From positions 1-10,337 of the forward strand of contig DAOVBJ010000020.1 of assembly GCA_030670615.1 (NCBI GenBank): a stretch of 10,337 nt of DNA, given 5' to 3'. Below the pieces are notes generated by a model, which was not told the DNA's origin, did no database searches, and worked only from the letters and a program-made list of their open reading frames with translations. This document shows positions 7,491-10,337 of the stretch, piece after piece; the stretch's first letter is position 1, and each line of letters begins with the position of its first letter. The position numbers and the translations under genes were made by a program. This DNA is from Candidatus Bathyarchaeota archaeon. Its GTDB lineage: Archaea; Thermoproteota; Bathyarchaeia; RBG-16-48-13; GCA-020355125.

Positions 7491-7498
7491 TATAAAAC
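7491..7498 (+). promoter_or_regulatory. Strong TATA-like box reading right, into the 442-base gap
   Basis: TATAAAAC, within GATATACAGTATAAAACAG, is the best TATA-box match in the window on the plus strand. No large plus-strand gene lies downstream. Transcription would start near 7520, about 10 bases before the TTG of a candidate 59-residue frame (7530-7709). It may therefore drive a small protein or an untranslated RNA. Confidence 0.4.
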
Positions 7499-7529
7499 AG
7501 TAAGCACATCTTTCAAGTGGTTTATCCTG

Positions 7530-7709
7530 TTGAGTCTACGAGGAAGAAAGAACGTCCATCTCAACGTCGTTTTCTTCAAACTGGCACGGAACCAAGGGGA
7601 CTTGGTCGAGGTTACCAAGAGCATTAGAAAGCATATATTAATTTACGAACAGATGATCCAAACAAGCCTTTCCGACGGATTTACTCGTCTGAGAACCTGT
7701 GATGCCTAG
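7530..7709 (+). CDS. Candidate small protein, 59 residues, function unknown
   Basis: A TTG-started frame runs to TAG at 7707-7709 inside the 442-base interval between the membrane protein gene and the second DPM-type GT2. The interval is otherwise without genes. The predicted product begins MSLRGRKNVHLNVVFFKL and is basic, with alternating charged and hydrophobic residues (NQGDLVEVTKSIRKHILIYEQ) that could form one or two helices. I do not recognise a family. Support for coding: a good TATA-like box is placed for a short leader; the first half uses many C-ending codons (AAC, GTC, CTC, TTC) as the neighbouring genes do; and no strong competing frame was noticed. Against: the start is TTG, no Shine-Dalgarno is clear, and 59 codons without a stop can arise by chance. 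It might also be a remnant of a longer gene, since its frame is open upstream to about 7434 but without ATG or GTG. Confidence 0.33.
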   Translation: MSLRGRKNVHLNVVFFKLARNQGDLVEVTKSIRKHILIYEQMIQTSLSDGFTRLRTCDA

Positions 7710-7725
7710 AGCTTTGAACTACGAG

Positions 7726-7770
7726 AAAAAGAGTCCCATAACCCCTCAGAACTCGCAATTGAGGAAAAAA
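7726..7770 (-). terminator. Possible T-rich terminator for the second DPM-type GT2 (minus strand)
   Basis: Downstream of the GT2 stop at 7838, the minus strand carries a run of six T (7765-7770). A small potential stem follows (CCTCA 7744-7748 with TGAGG 7760-7764, 11-base loop), then a run of five T (7726-7730). Archaeal RNA polymerase can stop at T-runs without a hairpin, so the pair of runs is a plausible 3' end. About 65 bases of untranslated tail would precede it. The rest of the interval 7710-7837 shows nothing else I can name. Confidence 0.35.
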
Positions 7771-7837
7771 GGAGTACCCAGAGGCGTTTGGGAGAGGCCA
7801 CGGTACCCATCCCCTTTGCTGCGTGTCTGGGGAGTCC

Positions 7838-8557
7838 TTAGAAGGAGTGGAGTTTCAGATTGATTGCTGAGCGAAGGTACACCCATCCAAACTTCACGAT
7901 GTTAGTCTTCGACTTCCCCGTCGTCCGCCATCGATAAACGAAAGGGATCTCTGTAAGGGTGAACCCCGCCGTCTTGGATTTGTAGATGATTTCAAATGAA
8001 AAGTCTCCCGATTTCGCTTTGATTTCGCCGATAGCGTCGAAGACCGTCCTCTTGAGAGCGATGAAGCCGCCGGTACAATCGTGGACGGTTAAGTTGAGAA
8101 TTAGCCGTAATACTCTATTGAGCACGAGGCTTAGAACCCGTCTGGACAGCGGAGCATTCATTTTACCCCCGGGCATATACCTCGATCCGACGGCTACATC
8201 GTATCGCCCCATGGCGTTAACGAGCGTATGAACGGACTCGGGGGGATGAGAAAAATCTGCGTCCATGGTCACAATTATTCGTCCCTTCGACATCAGAAAG
8301 CCCTCAAAGATGGCGCTTCCGATCCCGCGTCGCCCCCTTCGAGACAGGAGCTTAATACTGGGATTCACCGCAGATATTTGACTGACAAGGGCGGCGGTGT
8401 CGTCGGTGCTGTCGTCGTCGACGACGACCACCTCATATTTCATCCCGTTACGTGCCAGGCCTTCATGGAGATCGAATATGAGCCTACTTATGTTTTCACT
8501 TTCATTAACCGTCGGAATGATCACCGAAACGTCCACAGCAGTCAACGTAACTCCCAT
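7838..8557 (-). CDS. Second DPM-type GT2 glycosyltransferase (soluble)
   Basis: This 239-residue enzyme is a paralogue-like relative of the DPM1-like gene at 3119-3847. It has SVIIPTVNESENI (11-23), VVVVDDDSTDDT (43-54), the DxD motif in MDADFSHPPE (98-107), GSRYMPGGKM (124-133), and VHDCTGGFIALKR (158-170), then EIPFVYRWRTTGKSK (203-217). It likewise lacks a C-terminal membrane domain, and probably transfers a sugar from a nucleotide donor to polyprenyl phosphate in the cytoplasm. It departs from the classical pattern at two places: DDDSTDD rather than DDSSPDG, and TGGF rather than TSGF. Its donor may therefore differ (for example glucose, GlcNAc or a uronic acid instead of mannose); that is inference. 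ATG is the start, 30 bases after the PHP gene stop on the same strand, with a TATA-like box in that gap suggesting a near-leaderless transcript of its own. Confidence 0.88.
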   Translation of the reverse strand: MGVTLTAVDVSVIIPTVNESENISRLIFDLHEGLARNGMKYEVVVVDDDSTDDTAALVSQISAVNPSIKLLSRRGRRGIGSAIFEGFLMSKGRIIVTMDADFSHPPESVHTLVNAMGRYDVAVGSRYMPGGKMNAPLSRRVLSLVLNRVLRLILNLTVHDCTGGFIALKRTVFDAIGEIKAKSGDFSFEIIYKSKTAGFTLTEIPFVYRWRTTGKSKTNIVKFGWVYLRSAINLKLHSF

Positions 8558-8583
8558 AACGGGCTTTATGTCTGATACGGTAG

Positions 8584-8592
8584 CTATTTATG
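8584..8592 (-). promoter_or_regulatory. TATA-like box for the second DPM-type GT2
   Basis: On the minus strand this reads CATAAATAG, centred about 31 bases before the ATG at 8557. This spacing implies a transcript starting within about five bases of the ATG, and no Shine-Dalgarno is visible. The box overlaps the last codon and stop of the PHP gene, so read-through from that gene is also possible. Confidence 0.45.
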
Positions 8593-9307
8593 TTTTTGTA
8601 GCAGGTCGTTGACGACGGCTCCCTACCCTGTTTCTCTGAGAAAGCCGTCCAATGCGACCATAAAGAGTGCTTAATACGAGAAACGGCGTCGACTGAGGGA
8701 AGGTATTACGCGTGTTCTCGATGCGGGTTCTGCCCGCTAAAAGATTCCGTCTCAAGTCTTCTTCGCTGGTACAGGGTGCAACGAGGGTTTTACCCCTCCC
8801 GAGTTCGCGATACCAGTGCGCGTCACTTCCAGCGATCATGGGTTTTTTCAAGGTAGACGCAAGTGCGAGGGCTTGCTGGTTAGCTTTCACGCTTGACCTC
8901 GCGTTGAAGGCTTCAATAATATCTATTTTTTCGAGGATATCCACGGGGATGCCTCGACGTCTCTGGGGATGAGGTGGGAAGAAGGAGCGAAATGGGTGGG
9001 GGAGAACCGTTATCCCGTTCTGATCCCTAATTTCATCGATCACGGCAAAGGGATCCGTCGAGGACACCTCTTCAGTAAGGAATAACCCAATGATTTCGCA
9101 GGCGTCTGTCCGTATCTCAGCGCCCACAACCACGAAGAAGTGGCTACCACAAGTCTTCTTCGCCTTTACACCGCCTTTAATCGTGTTATGATCAGTTATC
9201 GCTACACCGCGTAACCCCTTCTTCGTGGCTACCCGTACCAGTTTTTCAGGAACCATGTTGGCGTCTCTAGAAAAGTGGGAATGCACATGAAAGTCAAAAA
9301 AGTTCAT
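8588..9307 (-). CDS. PHP-domain metal-dependent phosphoesterase-like protein
   Basis: The chosen start is ATG at 9307 (239 residues). The frame is open further upstream to 9409, but that extension would lie deep inside the ATP-grasp gene and put 34 unrelated residues before the domain. With this start the PHP fold begins at once with DFHVHSHFSRD (5-15), and a purine-rich GGGGGAG precedes the ATG. The metal ligands expected for PHP enzymes are present: His7 and His9, Asp15, Asp39-His40 (AITDHNT), Glu64 (VVGAEIRT), His104 (LPHPFR), Glu132, Asp162 and His164 (GSDAH). It should therefore be an active, probably trinuclear, phosphoesterase or related hydrolase in the cytosol. The substrate is unknown. 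The last ~45 residues lie outside the core and are arginine-rich. The gene overlaps the upstream ATP-grasp gene by 14 bases, which implies co-translation and a shared pathway. Confidence 0.88.
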   Translation of the reverse strand: MNFFDFHVHSHFSRDANMVPEKLVRVATKKGLRGVAITDHNTIKGGVKAKKTCGSHFFVVVGAEIRTDACEIIGLFLTEEVSSTDPFAVIDEIRDQNGITVLPHPFRSFFPPHPQRRRGIPVDILEKIDIIEAFNARSSVKANQQALALASTLKKPMIAGSDAHWYRELGRGKTLVAPCTSEEDLRRNLLAGRTRIENTRNTFPQSTPFLVLSTLYGRIGRLSQRNRVGSRRQRPATKT

Positions 9308-10337
9308 CGCTCTCCCCCTTGGTAAGAGATGCCACGGCGTCATCAATCGACTCATAAATGTCGAGGGCGCCTTCCTGAAGGAAATGAATGAGGTAGGGCA
9401 AGGGCGCAACTAGAAAGGGCATGATGTCGGTGACGGAGAAGTCGTCGTAGCAGATGTTACGCGCGAAGGGTCTGAAGCGCTTAAGAGTTTGGACGCCTCG
9501 TCCCCTCTTAACTGCGTCCAAGAGAGTTTGAATTTGACCGAAGAACCATCGTGTTCGAACACCGACCCGGTAGTTAAAGGTCGAAGAGACATCCCCAGAG
9601 ACCGCCATCTCATATAATAGACGGGGAAAATCCACGCCTGCGCAGACAGCTTGGTTGATGGAGCCCCAGAACCGTGGATTGATCTCTAAAAAGACAGGCG
9701 TCCCCGTCCTTCGGTCGAGCTTAAACTCCACCATCGCGACGCCATGCCACTTCAAATGGGTAAGGAGGCGACACGCATATTCTTCCATCTTTGCGTGTCT
9801 CGTACTTATGCGTTCCACGCTTGCGCCGCCAGTTATCGGGTACTCCATAAGCCGCTTGTGTACGAATAGCGCCCTCACCTCTCCCTGATTAAATAACGCG
9901 GAAACGCCGTATCCCGTACCTGGTATATACTCCTGAATAAAGGGGGCACCACTTCCGTATCCAAAGCGTTGAAGCGTGGCTGTGTACGCAGCAAGCAATT
10001 CGTTTTTGGTATGCACGTAGGTTAAGCCCCATGCGCCGCGTCCTCGCGGGATCTTTATCACCGCAGGATACGCCACCTCTTCACTGATGCGATGAAGCTC
10101 CTTTAACCCACGTACGTGGTACGTTTGGGGCGTGGGGACATCCAAGCTCTGAGCTATGGTCGTCATCGCCGTTTTATCGCGGGCAACATTCATCTGCTCA
10201 TAAGACGCGATGGGAAGCCGAGTATACTTCGCAAATTTATCCTTGAAGTAGGAGAGGATAACGGTCTCCTCGTGGGCGGGCATCAAGACATCAGGCTTAA
10301 GGATCTTTACGTGGTCGAAGAGACAGCGAACGAATCC
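9294..10337 (-). CDS. ATP-grasp domain protein (5' end outside window)
   Basis: This gene enters from the right edge. Its frame is open to base 10337, so TTG 10286 or the ATG next to it are not the real start; 347 residues are visible. The edge-proximal part (FVRCLFDHVKILKPDVLMPAHEE) is the end of a pre-ATP-grasp Rossmann-like domain. An ATP-grasp domain follows: lysine in YPAVIKIPRGRGAWG (ATP-binding strand and small glycine-rich loop), FIQEYIPGTGYGVSA, and the metal- and phosphate-binding VEFKL and FLEINPRFWGS. These resemble the carbamoyl-phosphate-synthase-like / biotin-carboxylase-like subgroup of ATP-dependent carboxylate ligases. Such enzymes form an acyl phosphate, then join it to an amine or thiol. 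The C-terminal ~110 residues beyond FWGS do not show a known domain to me. The pairing with a PHP hydrolase suggests a small-molecule or surface-glycan/lipid modification; the substrate is unknown. Confidence 0.88.
   Translation of the reverse strand, partial: GFVRCLFDHVKILKPDVLMPAHEETVILSYFKDKFAKYTRLPIASYEQMNVARDKTAMTTIAQSLDVPTPQTYHVRGLKELHRISEEVAYPAVIKIPRGRGAWGLTYVHTKNELLAAYTATLQRFGYGSGAPFIQEYIPGTGYGVSALFNQGEVRALFVHKRLMEYPITGGASVERISTRHAKMEEYACRLLTHLKWHGVAMVEFKLDRRTGTPVFLEINPRFWGSINQAVCAGVDFPRLLYEMAVSGDVSSTFNYRVGVRTRWFFGQIQTLLDAVKRGRGVQTLKRFRPFARNICYDDFSVTDIMPFLVAPLPYLIHFLQEGALDIYESIDDAVASLTKGESDELF

Noticed and set aside
8411..8428. A perfect 18-base palindrome, GTCGTCGTCGACGACGAC.
   Set aside because: It encodes the conserved Val-Val-Val-Asp-Asp-Asp of the GT2 donor site with the preferred codons GTC and GAC, which are reverse complements of each other; no further function is needed.
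9308..9409. An N-terminal extension of 34 residues for the PHP protein.
   Set aside because: It lies wholly within the ATP-grasp gene, shows no PHP-related sequence, and the ATG at 9307 has a purine-rich site and starts the fold directly.
10284..10286. TTG at 10286 as the true start of the ATP-grasp gene.
   Set aside because: The frame stays open to the window edge and the extra residues (ending KILKPDVLMPAHEE) fit the conserved pre-ATP-grasp domain, so the gene is cut by the edge.

Overview
The window reads as a piece of an archaeal chromosome. It is close to even in base composition, has A/T-rich TATA-like boxes about 25-35 bases before several starts, and mixes near-leaderless genes with genes that have a Shine-Dalgarno. 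Its protein families are typical of archaea: a hexapeptide-repeat sugar nucleotidyltransferase next to a GlmM-like phosphohexomutase, a DUF354 protein, and soluble dolichol-phosphate-mannose-synthase-type glycosyltransferases. A lineage within Thermoproteota or Bathyarchaeia would fit, but the sequence alone does not settle it. I see no rRNA, tRNA, CRISPR array, transposase or phage gene.

Layout. Left, plus strand: the last ~56 codons of a sugar nucleotidyltransferase (1-172), a GlmM-like phosphoglucosamine mutase (248-1612) and a DUF354 GT-B-like protein (1795-2868). Centre: a minus-strand polyprenyl-phosphate mannosyltransferase-type GT2 (3119-3847) is divergent from a plus-strand membrane GT2 of the cellulose/hyaluronan-synthase type (4011-5288). 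That gene converges, with only seven bases between stops, on a long minus-strand GT-C-like membrane protein (5296-7395). A 442-base interval follows, with promoter signals in both directions and a candidate small gene (7530-7709). Right, minus strand, in transcription order: an ATP-grasp protein cut by the window edge (9294-10337), a PHP-domain metallohydrolase overlapping it by 14 bases (8588-9307), and a second DPM-type GT2 (7838-8557).

How the genes could work together (inference): GlmM and the nucleotidyltransferase would make an activated sugar such as UDP-GlcNAc. The two soluble GT2 enzymes would load sugars onto polyprenyl phosphate. The GT-C-like membrane protein could use such lipid-linked sugars outside the membrane, and the membrane GT2 could extend or secrete a glycan or glycolipid. 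DUF354 may act on a sugar nucleotide. The ATP-grasp/PHP pair is the least explained part and may modify a surface glycan, lipid headgroup or small molecule. No oligosaccharyltransferase (AglB) or flippase is visible, so the pathway is incomplete here.
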